Positions 34,999-43,774 of a DNA stretch of 64,000 nt are shown here, one piece after another; the first letter of the stretch is position 1, and each line of letters begins with the position of its first letter. The stretch covers positions 3,184,747-3,248,746 of the forward strand of contig NZ_CP047056.1 of assembly GCF_011065405.1 (NCBI RefSeq). The letters run 5' to 3'. Both the position numbers and the translations under genes were made by a program. The notes under the pieces are model-generated. The model worked only from the letters and a program-made list of their open reading frames with translations. It did no database searches and was not told the origin of the DNA. The DNA comes from Succinivibrio dextrinosolvens. GTDB taxonomy: Bacteria; Pseudomonadota; Gammaproteobacteria; Enterobacterales; Succinivibrionaceae.

Positions 34999-35163
34999 TT
35001 AGATCTTCTGCTTTTTGCTTTCCGAGTTCTTGGCAGCAATCACTGATTCTGAGCCTTTAGCCAGAATAGTTTTTTCTGATGGTTTCTTTGTAAGAATGGC
35101 TTCACATGCTGACAGAAAAAAGTTTGGACCTAAACCGCATGCTGTTGTAACTAATTTATCCAT
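34999..35163 (-). CDS. possible small protein
   Basis: A 54-residue frame on the minus strand starts with ATG: a mostly small-residue N-terminus (MDKLVTTACGLGPNFFLSAC) and a basic C-terminus (ESKKQKI). Only a weak GAGA-type site precedes it. No family is recognised. It is listed because it starts with ATG and stands alone in a long gap. It may be chance. Confidence 0.25.
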   Translation of the reverse strand: MDKLVTTACGLGPNFFLSACEAILTKKPSEKTILAKGSESVIAAKNSESKKQKI

Positions 35164-35324
35164 AATCATTCTCTTCTTATTGTTATTATTTTTACTTGTT
35201 ATTTTATGTAGTTGTTAGCATAAACAGCATGCGCATATATTCCTATCTTTTACTTTTAACAATGTGGTTTAAATCTCATTTTTTTGCTGTTTCTACAATT
35301 GAACCATGTACAAATTATTATTTT

Positions 35325-35375
35325 AAACTAGGTAAAACTGCACGGAATAATGACTTTGAACTTGGTTAAACTGCA
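35325..35375. repeat. pair of 18-bp direct repeats upstream of the PTS permease gene
   Basis: AAACTAGGTAAAACTGCA (35325-35342) and GAACTTGGTTAAACTGCA (35358-35375) match at 15 of 18 positions and are 33 bases apart, about three helical turns. They lie 123 to 173 bases before the start codon and look like two binding sites for one regulator. Confidence 0.55.
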
Positions 35376-35497
35376 TTTTTGTCTTAATCATCAGGACTAC
35401 AAATAAGTTCATATTTCTTTCCAAAATGCTAAAATAATCAGCAGTTTTGCGGTCTGCTCTGACCGCATTTTTATAAAAAAATGTTAGGAATTATTAG

Positions 35498-36562
35498 ATG
35501 AGTTCGCTATCTGCTTTCCTTAAAAGGAAAGATATTGAAATTTCTCTGCATCGTTACGGTATCGATGCATTGGGAGCAATGGCACAGGGCCTTTTCTGCT
35601 CTCTTCTTATTGGAACAATCATGTCTACCCTGGGCAGACAGATTGGTATTGAAATTCTTGTGACTATCGGCGGTTACGCTGCCTCAATGTCGGGGCCTGC
35701 CATGGCAATTGCTATTGGATATGCCCTTAAGAGTCCAAGAATGGTTTTATTCTCCCTGACAGTTGTCGGTGCAGCTGCAAATGGTCTGGGAGGTGCAGGC
35801 GGTCCTCTCGCTGTTCTGATTATTGCTATTGTTGCGGCTGAATTTGGCAAGGCATCTTCAAAGGAAACAAAGATCGATTTACTGGTAACTCCATTTGTAA
35901 CTGTTTTTGTAGGTGTGGCTCTGGCTATTGCTATTGCACCTCCTATCGGTAAGGCTGCAAGTTCCTTAGGGCAGCTGATAATGATGTCAACAGAGCTACA
36001 GCCATTTTTAATGGGTATTCTGGTAAGTGTTCTTGTAGGTATTGCCTTGACTCTTCCTATCTCCTCTGCTGCAATCTGTGCTGCCTTAGGGCTGACTGGT
36101 CTTGCTGGTGGTGCTGCTGTTGCAGGCTGCTGTGCTCAGATGGTTGGTTTTGCGGTAATGTCATTTAAAGAGAATGGCGTCGGTGGACTGGTATCTCAGG
36201 GTATCGGAACTTCAATGCTTCAGCTAAGCAACATTGTTAAAAATCCGAAGATCTGGATTGCGCCTATTCTAACCTCCGCAATTACCGGTCCAATTGCAAC
36301 CTGTTTCTTCGGTCTGCAGATGAATGGTACTGCCGTTTCATCAGGCATGGGTACCTGTGGTTTTGTAGGTCAGCTTGGCGTATACAGTGGCTGGGTGAAT
36401 GATATTGCCTCTGGTTCAAAGGAAGCAATTACCTCCTTTGACTGGATGGGACTGCTTATGATTTCATTTGTTCTGCCTGCTGTTATCTGTCCTTTAATCA
36501 ATTCTGTTCTAAAGAAGATTGGCTGGGTTCGTGAAGGTGATCTGAAACTTTCCAGGGCCTAG
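35498..36562 (+). CDS. PTS IIC-like membrane permease (PTS_EIIC_2 family)
   Basis: This 354-residue polytopic membrane protein has eight to ten hydrophobic segments rich in Gly and Ala. The beginning RYGIDALGAMAQGLFCSLLIGTI and the repeated motifs PMAIAIGYAL, GPLAVLI and PISSAAICAALGL match the PTS_EIIC_2 family, which contains stand-alone IIC-like proteins. No IIA or IIB domain is fused and none is encoded nearby, so phosphotransferase coupling and the substrate are unknown. The gene is monocistronic, preceded by paired direct repeats and followed by a hairpin. Confidence 0.8.
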   Translation: MSSLSAFLKRKDIEISLHRYGIDALGAMAQGLFCSLLIGTIMSTLGRQIGIEILVTIGGYAASMSGPAMAIAIGYALKSPRMVLFSLTVVGAAANGLGGAGGPLAVLIIAIVAAEFGKASSKETKIDLLVTPFVTVFVGVALAIAIAPPIGKAASSLGQLIMMSTELQPFLMGILVSVLVGIALTLPISSAAICAALGLTGLAGGAAVAGCCAQMVGFAVMSFKENGVGGLVSQGIGTSMLQLSNIVKNPKIWIAPILTSAITGPIATCFFGLQMNGTAVSSGMGTCGFVGQLGVYSGWVNDIASGSKEAITSFDWMGLLMISFVLPAVICPLINSVLKKIGWVREGDLKLSRA

Positions 36563-36572
36563 TCGGTGTTTG

Positions 36573-36592
36573 GTGCTCACTCCGGTGAGCAC
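36573..36592 (+). terminator. hairpin after the PTS permease gene
   Basis: The arms GTGCTCAC and GTGAGCAC pair perfectly around a four-base loop. The T-run is weak. Confidence 0.55.
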
Positions 36593-36672
36593 TGAATTAT
36601 TAACTGTTATTTTCTTGATTTACTTCCTTTTTTACAGGAAAGATTAGAGAAATGTACAGATAATGTAAAACA

Positions 36673-36721
36673 ATAAGCAGTAGTCTACAGGTAGTAATAC
36701 AACTACGTAGCTACTGCTTAT
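36673..36721 (-). terminator. long hairpin between convergent genes
   Basis: The 11-base arms ATAAGCAGTAG and CTACTGCTTAT enclose a loop with a further CTAC/GTAG pairing. It lies 23 bases after the end of the minus-strand HAD gene and probably terminates it. Confidence 0.65.
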
Positions 36722-36743
36722 CCTGTTAAAAATACATCCCGTT

Positions 36744-37793
36744 CTACTTCTGCAGAGTAACATTATCTCCGTATACAGTAGCGAAATCATTCTTCATGGA
36801 AATGGTATAGAAACCATGCTCATCACAGTATTTCTTCAATTTCTCTACCTTGGCCTCACTTCCATGTTCTCTCTGTGAATCATCTCCTAACAGAATATAG
36901 GCTCGAGACTCATATTTCTTGTTGTTGGTGATGTACTGAGACATAGACAGATCGCCTGAGCTGTTGCCAAAGGATAGTACAGGAACCTTGCCGATTTCTC
37001 TTGCGATGATAGGTACCTTGTTCATCTTTACGTTCTTGGTGATCAACTCTCCGGTGTAGATAAGCTTGTCATCAGGCTGGTATACATAATCAAGTCCATC
37101 CTTGTTTCCCTGACCTGAAGCTTTGATTACACCGTCTGAGCCGATAATTCTGTCTGATGGAACATCCAGAACATTCTCCAGAAGTACTCTTACGATATTT
37201 CTTTCTGTACCGCTGACGATATAAATGGTGAAGTCTTTCTGTTCCAGATATTTAACCAGTGAAATCATTGGACGGAAATAGGCATCACCGCGTTTGAGAT
37301 TGTTAAAGCCTTTGGCATCAGTCTTCATGAACTCTCTGGCATAGTCCTTAACTTCCTCAATGGTCATGCCTTTGAAGGATTCAAAGGAATATTTTGCATG
37401 AATCTTCTCGGCGTCTTTAGGAAGCTTGCCATTCTTCCAGCCTTCCTCAAGCTGTGCTGCAAATTTCTTCATGTCAGCAGGGGCTTTATAGTTTGGATCT
37501 CGCAGAACCTTTTCAGTAAACATAACCCAGTCAAAGTAGGAAGGGTAGGTTTCACCAACTAGTGTTCCATCCATATCAAAGACAGCAATACGATCCTCTT
37601 TAGGAATGAATTTTCCTGATTTAGGATCAGTTACTTCATTGACATAAGTGACAAAGTCTTTTGCTACCTGTGACTGTGGAGTCCAGTAGGTGAGAGTCGG
37701 ATTCTGAGTCTGAGTGGTACTTGTACAGCCGGTCAATGCCAGTGATAAGGAAATTCCAACTATACAGGTTATCTGCTTAAAAGAGCCAAACAT
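36744..37793 (-). CDS. HAD-superfamily phosphatase lipoprotein
   Basis: This 349-residue protein begins with a lipoprotein signal peptide with lipobox LTGC (cysteine near residue 23). It is followed by a haloacid-dehalogenase core: motif I FDMDGTLVGE (about residues 70 to 80, with the nucleophile and acid aspartates), motif II SGTERN and motif IV FGNSSGDLSM. It is therefore a membrane-anchored periplasmic phosphatase, possibly acting on phosphate esters before uptake. A large insertion between motifs I and II (about residues 85 to 180) is a helical cap. The gene stands alone. Confidence 0.85.
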   Translation of the reverse strand: MFGSFKQITCIVGISLSLALTGCTSTTQTQNPTLTYWTPQSQVAKDFVTYVNEVTDPKSGKFIPKEDRIAVFDMDGTLVGETYPSYFDWVMFTEKVLRDPNYKAPADMKKFAAQLEEGWKNGKLPKDAEKIHAKYSFESFKGMTIEEVKDYAREFMKTDAKGFNNLKRGDAYFRPMISLVKYLEQKDFTIYIVSGTERNIVRVLLENVLDVPSDRIIGSDGVIKASGQGNKDGLDYVYQPDDKLIYTGELITKNVKMNKVPIIAREIGKVPVLSFGNSSGDLSMSQYITNNKKYESRAYILLGDDSQREHGSEAKVEKLKKYCDEHGFYTISMKNDFATVYGDNVTLQK

Positions 37794-37976
37794 ATATAAT
37801 CTCCAATCAAAAAAAAGAAATAATCCGTTTTGATTGTAGTTTTTGACACTAAAACAGCTAGTAAAATATTATTAACTTAAAAGAATGGTCACAAAGTTAT
37901 TGTTGCAAATGCGTAAATTTTTCAAAATTGAGCAGGTCAAAATTCATATAGAGCAGATTCTGACCTGCAAAGAGGA

Positions 37977-38795
37977 TTAAGCTTTTAAAGTTGCAGCCTT
38001 CATGCTTCTTACATACTCTTCAAGCTTGGCAAGCATCAGAGGTAGACCATGCAGATTTTCTTCAATGATCTTTACACAGGCGGAGCCGGCAATTGCACCA
38101 ACTGCTCCAATTTCCAAAGCTTTCCTTACATGTTCAGGCGTGGAGATGCCAAAGCCTAAAACAGGAGCGGCTCCGTTGAGCTCCTTAATCTTTTCAATCA
38201 CTCTTACTGGTTTGCCGAAGGTGTTTTCGGTACCGGTAATGCCATAGCGTGATAATACATAGGTATAGCCCTTTGAATGTTTTGAGATGGTCTCAAGGAT
38301 TTCATCAGAGGCATTAGGTGGTGCAATCAGGACAGTATCTACTCCAACATCCTTTGCTGCCTGTTCAAAATCTCCCGAAGTGTGAATCATGTTGCTTGGA
38401 ATATCAGGAATCAGTACAGCATCAATACCGGCAGCAGCTGCATCTGCAAAGAATTTTCTGATGCCGCGGGCAACCACTACATTTGCATATACCAGGATAC
38501 TGATGGGAATTTCATCATCCACGTTGCGGAAATCCTTTACCACTTCAAAGAAATCATCGGTGGTGGCACCAGAGTTTAATGCTCTCTTGTCCGCATTCTG
38601 AATGATTGGACCATCGGCACAGGGATCGGAGAATGGGAATCCCAGTTCTAAGGCATCTGCGCCTCCCTTCAAAAGACTCTTTAAAATCTCAAGGGATGTT
38701 GCCTTGTCAGGATCACAAAGAGTTACAAATGGCATGAATGCGCCTTCATTTCGTTCCTTAAGCTTTGCAAATCTCTTTTCAAAACGGTTGTTCAT
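37977..38795 (-). CDS. trpA: tryptophan synthase alpha chain
   Basis: This 272-residue protein cleaves indole-3-glycerol phosphate to indole in the last step of tryptophan synthesis. The catalytic glutamate and aspartate are in LELGFPFSDPCADGP, and RYGITGTEN and GFGISTPEHV form the substrate loop and phosphate site. Length is normal for TrpA (about 265 to 270). It is the last gene of the trpD-trpCF-trpB-trpA unit and starts 9 bases after the trpB stop. Confidence 0.96.
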   Translation of the reverse strand: MNNRFEKRFAKLKERNEGAFMPFVTLCDPDKATSLEILKSLLKGGADALELGFPFSDPCADGPIIQNADKRALNSGATTDDFFEVVKDFRNVDDEIPISILVYANVVVARGIRKFFADAAAAGIDAVLIPDIPSNMIHTSGDFEQAAKDVGVDTVLIAPPNASDEILETISKHSKGYTYVLSRYGITGTENTFGKPVRVIEKIKELNGAAPVLGFGISTPEHVRKALEIGAVGAIAGSACVKIIEENLHGLPLMLAKLEEYVRSMKAATLKA

Positions 38796-38804
38796 ATTTT
38801 CTCC

Positions 38805-40034
38805 TTATTTTGTAACCTTCAGTGGGGCAGTAGAGATTCCGCTTGAGGTTATACAGCCTTTCTGTTCCAGAATGTTTGATACGTTAAAGATATCCTTGTC
38901 GCCGCGACCTGAGATATTAACCACCAGAGTCTGTTCCTTATCAGGATTCTGTCTCATAAGTCTTAAGGCAAAGGCCAGCGCATGGGATGACTCTAGGGCA
39001 GGGATAATACCTTCCTTCTGTGAAAGCTCCACAAAGGCGTCCAGGGCATCATCATCGGTGGCACCAACGTAGGTGACGCGTCCTGATTCACTCAGGTAGG
39101 CGTGCTGAGGTCCTACGGAAGGGAAATCAAGACCGGCTGAGATGGAATAGGACTCGTTAATCTGACCATCACGGGTCTGAAGATTCTTGGAATAGGCTCC
39201 AAAGAAGATACCATCCTCTCCTCGAGCCAGGGTTCCACCATGTTTTGGAGTTTCGATACCCAGACCGTATGGCTCAACACCATACAGAGGAACATCGGTA
39301 TCTAAAAAGTCGGTGAATACACCGATAGCATTGGAGCCACCGCCTACACAGGCGATACAGGCATCAGGAAGTTTACCTGTCTCCTCGATGATCTGTTTAT
39401 GGATCTCCTCACCGATAATCTTCTGGAACTCACGAACAATGGTTGGAAATGGGTGAGGGCCTGCAGCAGTACCAATCATGTAGTGTGTATTCTCAAAGTT
39501 TGCCGCATAGTCACGAAGAGCCTCGTTGCAGGCCTCTTTCAAGGTTGCGGCGCCTACTGATACAGGTACTACTTCAGCCCCCATAAGCTTCATGCGGAAT
39601 ACGTTTGGCTTCTGTCGCTCTGTATCCACTGCCCCCATATAGATACGGCACTTAAAGCCTAAAAGAGCACAGATAAGCGCAGTTGCCACACCATGCTGAC
39701 CGGCACCGGTCTCAGCGATGATTCTGGTCTTGCCCATACGTTTTGCAAGCAGAGCCTGACCTAATACCTGATTGGTTTTATGGGCACCTCCGTGAAGCAG
39801 ATCTTCACGCTTTAAGAAGATTTTTGTCTTGGTTCCTTTGGTCAGGTTTCTGCACAGAGTAAGAGGGGTAGGACGACCCGCGTATTTTTTCAGAAGATCG
39901 GATAATTCCTGTCGAAACTGTGGATCATCTCTACATTCAACAAATGTTTTCTCAAGTTCGTCCAGGGCAGGGATTAAAACCTCTGGAACATACTGTCCGC
40001 CGTATTTTCCAAAAAATGGATTTAAGATAGTCAT
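38805..40034 (-). CDS. trpB: tryptophan synthase beta chain
   Basis: This 409-residue pyridoxal-phosphate enzyme condenses indole with serine. The cofactor lysine is in [30 protein letters not shown] follows, and the glycine loop [10 protein letters not shown] binds the cofactor phosphate. The N-terminus [12 protein letters not shown] is typical. It pairs with TrpA encoded directly downstream. Confidence 0.96.
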   Translation of the reverse strand: MTILNPFFGKYGGQYVPEVLIPALDELEKTFVECRDDPQFRQELSDLLKKYAGRPTPLTLCRNLTKGTKTKIFLKREDLLHGGAHKTNQVLGQALLAKRMGKTRIIAETGAGQHGVATALICALLGFKCRIYMGAVDTERQKPNVFRMKLMGAEVVPVSVGAATLKEACNEALRDYAANFENTHYMIGTAAGPHPFPTIVREFQKIIGEEIHKQIIEETGKLPDACIACVGGGSNAIGVFTDFLDTDVPLYGVEPYGLGIETPKHGGTLARGEDGIFFGAYSKNLQTRDGQINESYSISAGLDFPSVGPQHAYLSESGRVTYVGATDDDALDAFVELSQKEGIIPALESSHALAFALRLMRQNPDKEQTLVVNISGRGDKDIFNVSNILEQKGCITSSGISTAPLKVTK

Positions 40035-40066
40035 TTATTACTCCGTATTTATTCTTTTTTTATCTT

Positions 40067-41485
40067 TTAGTATCTGTTGATGGTGTTAAAGACTTCGTTA
40101 ATCAGTTTGATATCCTTTATACCTTTAACTTTTTCCAGTTTAGAATTCAAATCCAGTCCCAGAAAGCCTTGTTTTAGGGCAAGCTCAACATTATCTGGTC
40201 CAATTCCTCCTGAAAGCAGGATTTTTTCACGATTTACGGTTTGTGGAATTGAGTTCCAGTCAAAGCTTGAACCGGAACCAGGGGAGGCTGAGTCCAGAAT
40301 AAAGAGCTCGCAGAGGCGGTCGAATTTTCTGATAAGTTCAAAGTCTGCCTCTGATTTTACATTGATGGCTTTAATAATTCTGATCTGAGGCAGAGCTTCA
40401 CGCAGTTTTTCTATAAGATCGGTACTTTCACTGCCGTGCAGCTGAATGTAGCTAAGACCAACCGCTTTTGCGATTCTGACCATGTTCTCTAATGACTCAT
40501 CTACAAAGACTCCTGCAAACTTCAGCGCCTTCTTGTAGTTTGCTGTGATTTCCCTGGCTTTGTCTACACTTACATAGCGTGGTGATTTTTCTGCAAAGAT
40601 AAGACCGCCGATACTTACATTATTCTTTGCACAGCACTCAACCGCCTCTCTGGTGGTAAGTCCACAGACCTTGTTTAATCCGTACAGCATGGATTTAGCC
40701 TTGAACTCAACGTCGCTGTCACCGGTCAGAGAAGAACCTATGAGGAAGTTTCTGATTGGTTTTAAGTCAATAAGATCTTTGTGCTCCTTAATTCCAGACT
40801 CAGAAACCACGATGGTATTCTCATCAAAGATAGCTGACAGCTCTTTCGCGTTGTTAAGGTCGATGGTCAGGGTTCTGAGATCACGGTTGTTGATGCCAAC
40901 AATATCGATTCGGTGTTCTTTGCAGTAAAGAGCATCATCTCTGCTGTCAACCTCGGTCAGAACATCCAGTCCCAGTTCTTTGGCATAGGCATAAAGCTCC
41001 TGGTATTTTTCCTTTGAGAGTACGCTCAGCATTAAAAGAACGGCATCTGCACCTGCAATGTAGGCCTCATCAAGCTGCTTTCGGCAGATAATAAAATCCT
41101 TGCACAGTACTGGAAGATGGGTCTTTGCCTTCACAAACTTCAGATATTCAATTGAGCCTTTAAAAAAATGTTTTTCACACAGAACAGAGATTGCACATGC
41201 GTGTTTCTCATAACAGGTAATCAGCTTATCCAGATCAAAATCCCTGCAGAAATCTCCTAAGGTAGGGGAGGACTGCTTGCACTCAAGGATGAAGTTTCTT
41301 GAATTTCTGTTCAGACTGTTCTTAAAGGATACTTTAGGAAGAGTTCTGCTGCCCTGAGGATTTATCTCTTTTACATCCTCAACCTTGCGGTTGATGATGG
41401 TAGCCAGTACTGTACCCTCAATGCCTTCATAATTAAGTCCTGGGTAATCTTTTGCCTCGCTGCTCAGTGGTTCTGTATGTAACAT
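40067..41485 (-). CDS. trpCF: bifunctional indole-3-glycerol-phosphate synthase / phosphoribosylanthranilate isomerase
   Basis: This 472-residue fusion has a TrpC domain in residues 1 to about 260 (FILECKQSSPTLG, PVLCKDFII, GINNRDLRTLTIDL, VSESGI) and a TrpF domain from about 265 to the end (VCGLTTREAVECC, IQLHGSES, ILLSGGIGPDNV, GLDLNSKLE). In TrpF the usual first motif KICG reads KVCGL, and the end motif normally SGVE reads NSKLE. The fusion is the enterobacterial arrangement. AAGGATAAAAG precedes the ATG. It lies 14 bases after trpD. Confidence 0.95.
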   Translation of the reverse strand: MLHTEPLSSEAKDYPGLNYEGIEGTVLATIINRKVEDVKEINPQGSRTLPKVSFKNSLNRNSRNFILECKQSSPTLGDFCRDFDLDKLITCYEKHACAISVLCEKHFFKGSIEYLKFVKAKTHLPVLCKDFIICRKQLDEAYIAGADAVLLMLSVLSKEKYQELYAYAKELGLDVLTEVDSRDDALYCKEHRIDIVGINNRDLRTLTIDLNNAKELSAIFDENTIVVSESGIKEHKDLIDLKPIRNFLIGSSLTGDSDVEFKAKSMLYGLNKVCGLTTREAVECCAKNNVSIGGLIFAEKSPRYVSVDKAREITANYKKALKFAGVFVDESLENMVRIAKAVGLSYIQLHGSESTDLIEKLREALPQIRIIKAINVKSEADFELIRKFDRLCELFILDSASPGSGSSFDWNSIPQTVNREKILLSGGIGPDNVELALKQGFLGLDLNSKLEKVKGIKDIKLINEVFNTINRY

Positions 41486-41499
41486 CTTTTATCCTTAAA

Positions 41500-42516
41500 T
41501 TATGAATTTGACATTCTGGTGATGGTTTCAAGCTTCTCAATGGCACGACCTGAACGAATTGTGTCATAGGCCATCTCATAACCGTCTTTGAAGTTGTTTA
41601 CTTTTTCAGCAAGATAAAGCATTGCTGATACATTGGCTGCAACCACGGCATTATGAGCATCGGTTCCTCTGCCCTCTAGGACTGCACGGGCTGAGCGCGC
41701 ATTCTCCTCAGGTGAACCGCCTACAAGATCTTCCTGTCTGAAGTTCCCCTTGATGCCGAAATCTTCATTGGTCAGAATGTAGTTGGTGATGGTTCCGTCT
41801 TTTTTTAGCTCTGATACATGAGTCTGTCCGAAGATAGAAATCTCATCCATGCCGTTGCCGTTGATTACCATGGCTCTCTGAACTCCTGTTAGCTTCAGAC
41901 TTCTTGCCAGGGTTTCCAGAAGGTTAACGTCATAACAGCCTAAAAGTTCGTAGTTGACTCGGGCTGGGTTAGTCAGAGGTCCTAGAATATTGAAGATGGT
42001 TGAAGTACCTAAGGCCTTGCGAACCGGTGCAGCGTACTTCATTCCGGTGTGGTATTTCTGTGCAAAGAAGAATGCAAAGCCTTCCTCTTCAAGACATTTT
42101 CTGGTGATATCAGCTTCGGCTCGGATGTTATAGCCAAGCTCTGTTAAAACGTCTGACGCACCTGATTTTGATGAAACTGCTGTATTACCATGTTTTGCCA
42201 CATGCAGGCCCAAGGTGGCACAGACAAAGGCTGAAATGGTTGAAATATTGATGGTCTTTAAACGATCGCCGCCGGTACCTACAATTTCTCCTGTATCAAT
42301 GCTGCGCTCACGCTCGAATGGAAGGGCTGCATCAATCATTGCGGTTGCAGCACCACCGATTTCATCAGCAGTATAGCCGTTCATCTTGAGGGAGGTTAGA
42401 AGAGATCCGAATACAATCGGATCAATTTTTCCTGCGAAGATATCCTTGAAGATTAAGTTGGTCTCGGTAAAGGAAAGATCTTCTTTTGCATATAACTTTT
42501 CTAGTAATGAGTTCAT
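41500..42516 (-). CDS. trpD: anthranilate phosphoribosyltransferase
   Basis: The protein is 338 residues from the ATG at 42516, which has TAGGAG in front. A longer frame reaches back into the attenuator and is not credible. Family motifs are present: GTGGDRLKTINIST (phosphoribosyl pyrophosphate binding), KHGNTAVSSKSGASDVLTELG, and NILGPLTNPAR. It is not fused to TrpG, which is encoded separately about 6 kb away. It is the first structural gene behind its own leader peptide and attenuator. Confidence 0.95.
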   Translation of the reverse strand: MNSLLEKLYAKEDLSFTETNLIFKDIFAGKIDPIVFGSLLTSLKMNGYTADEIGGAATAMIDAALPFERERSIDTGEIVGTGGDRLKTINISTISAFVCATLGLHVAKHGNTAVSSKSGASDVLTELGYNIRAEADITRKCLEEEGFAFFFAQKYHTGMKYAAPVRKALGTSTIFNILGPLTNPARVNYELLGCYDVNLLETLARSLKLTGVQRAMVINGNGMDEISIFGQTHVSELKKDGTITNYILTNEDFGIKGNFRQEDLVGGSPEENARSARAVLEGRGTDAHNAVVAANVSAMLYLAEKVNNFKDGYEMAYDTIRSGRAIEKLETITRMSNS

Positions 42517-42552
42517 AATCAGACTCCTAATGTGAATTTCAACCTGTATATA

Positions 42553-42585
42553 CGAAAAAACCCGCAATTTTACTTGCGGGTTTTT
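42553..42585 (-). terminator. attenuator terminator before trpD
   Basis: The arms CCCGCAA and TTGCGGG around a six-base loop, followed on the minus strand by a run of six T residues, lie between the leader peptide and trpD. A GCGGGG stretch just after the leader peptide stop can pair with the CCCGC arm as an alternative. Confidence 0.85.
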
Positions 42586-42624
42586 CATCTGAATCTTTTC
42601 GTTAGTACAAACACAAAATCCCCG

Positions 42625-42681
42625 CTACGTTGCGAGGTGCCACCATGATGCCTTAAATGTAATCTGTACTGAATGTGTCAT
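42625..42681 (-). CDS. trpL: trp leader peptide of the trpD operon
   Basis: An 18-residue leader, MTHSVQITFKASWWHLAT, with two adjacent Trp codons near its end (plus-strand bases 42640-42645) and a GGAAGAG ribosome-binding site. A terminator hairpin follows. By the well-known trp mechanism, ribosome stalling at the Trp pair would let the operon be read. Confidence 0.88.
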   Translation of the reverse strand: MTHSVQITFKASWWHLAT

Positions 42682-42690
42682 TTTTATCTC

Positions 42691-42750
42691 TTCCAAAAAC
42701 ACTCTATGTTTTTATATTAAACAATTTTCTGTAAAAGTAAATGTGAATTT
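42691..42750 (-). promoter_or_regulatory. probable promoter of the trpD operon
   Basis: On the minus strand TTTACT and TAATAT are spaced by 16 bases just upstream of the leader peptide. The spacer contains a block whose plus-strand sequence is TTTTCTGTAAAA (42725-42736), found identically upstream of the trpE leader at 50984-50995. Confidence 0.45.
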
Positions 42751-42909
42751 TATAATAACCATAAATTTTTTTGATTTGCACTAAAAAATTGCAGATATTC
42801 TCTTTTTTAGTGCGAAGAAAATGAAATGTTCTGTATGTTTTTTTTTATGAAAGATTGTCCTATGAAAGAATTATAATGGGATAAAAGCATATAAATATGG
42901 AGATACCGA

Positions 42910-43716
42910 ATGAAACTAACGGTTCTATGTGACAACAATACCTACATTGATCAGTACTATCTTGGAGAACCTGCTCTTTGTTTTTACATTGAGGATGAGA
43001 ACAGAAGACTTCTTCTTGATACTGGTTATTCGGATGTCTTTATAAAAAATGCATCTCTGATGAATATCGATCTCAATCAGTTAACCGATATTGTCATATC
43101 CCATGGTCATAATGATCATACAAGAGGACTTAAGTTTCTTTTACCAGTCTTAAAAAAGGAAATGCTCTTTACATGCCATCCTCAATGCTTTAATCAAAAA
43201 TATGATGGCAATGAATATATCGGAGCTCCATTTTCAAAAGAACAGCTCTCATCCTTTGTAAATTACAGAGAAACTGCAAATCCTGTTTGTATAACCTCAA
43301 GACTTGTATATCTTGGTCAGATACCAAGAAAGACCGATTTTGAGGCAAAAAATCCTATAGGCAGTGAAGTGGTTGATGGGGAGCCCCAACCAGATTATCT
43401 TCTGGATGACTCTGCTCTGGTTTATAAATCAGAGAAAGGTTTATTTGTTATTACTGGCTGCTCTCACAGTGGTATCTGCAACATCATAGAATATGCCAAA
43501 AGCGTCTGTGATGACGACAGAATTATAGGCTGTATAGGCGGTTTTCATATCTTTGATGATGAGGTGCAGATTCAGAAGACTCTTGATTATTTCTGCCGCA
43601 ATAACATTCAGAAGCTGTATCCATGTCACTGTGTATCACTCAAAGCAAAATGTGAGTTTATGAAGAGTCTGAATGTTGAAGAGGTTGGTGTAGGGTTGAA
43701 GATAGAGGTTCTTTAG
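42910..43716 (+). CDS. metallo-beta-lactamase-fold hydrolase
   Basis: This 268-residue protein has the metal-binding signature SHGHNDHTRGL near residue 64, a third histidine in FTCHPQCF, an aspartate-containing FVITGCSHSGICN, and a final CIGGFHIF and YPCHCVS. These match the branch related to 7,8-dihydropterin-6-yl-methyl-4-(beta-D-ribofuranosyl)aminobenzene 5'-phosphate synthase. Substrate is unknown. GGAG precedes the ATG at good spacing. The gene lies in the accessory block between the two trp units and is monocistronic. Confidence 0.85.
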   Translation: MKLTVLCDNNTYIDQYYLGEPALCFYIEDENRRLLLDTGYSDVFIKNASLMNIDLNQLTDIVISHGHNDHTRGLKFLLPVLKKEMLFTCHPQCFNQKYDGNEYIGAPFSKEQLSSFVNYRETANPVCITSRLVYLGQIPRKTDFEAKNPIGSEVVDGEPQPDYLLDDSALVYKSEKGLFVITGCSHSGICNIIEYAKSVCDDDRIIGCIGGFHIFDDEVQIQKTLDYFCRNNIQKLYPCHCVSLKAKCEFMKSLNVEEVGVGLKIEVL

Positions 43717-43733
43717 CTGTGTTCATCTAATAT

Positions 43734-43760
43734 GGTAGTGAACTAGCGTAGCTCACTACC
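43734..43760. terminator. hairpin between convergent genes
   Basis: The arms GGTAGTGA and TCACTACC pair perfectly. It separates the hydrolase gene from the convergent AAA/PD-(D/E)XK gene. Confidence 0.65.
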
Positions 43761-43774
43761 TTGTAGCTTAAGTC

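Larger units (their letters stand above)
34740..35497. other. long intergenic region between the Wadjet-like operon and a PTS permease gene
   Basis: About 750 bases. It should hold the promoters of both divergent units. A minus-strand frame of 54 codons (34999-35163, beginning MDKLVTTACGLGPNFF) and a plus-strand frame at 35015-35218 overlap each other, and neither has a convincing ribosome-binding site. A pair of 18-base direct repeats lies at 35325-35375. No RNA gene was recognised. Confidence 0.4.

Noticed and set aside
35015-35218. Plus-strand frame ending in a hydrophobic segment
   Set aside because: TTG start without a ribosome-binding site, and overlap with another weak frame.
42514-42588. 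Longer TrpD starting 24 codons upstream
   Set aside because: The extension runs through the attenuator hairpin, while the ATG at 42516 has TAGGAG in front.
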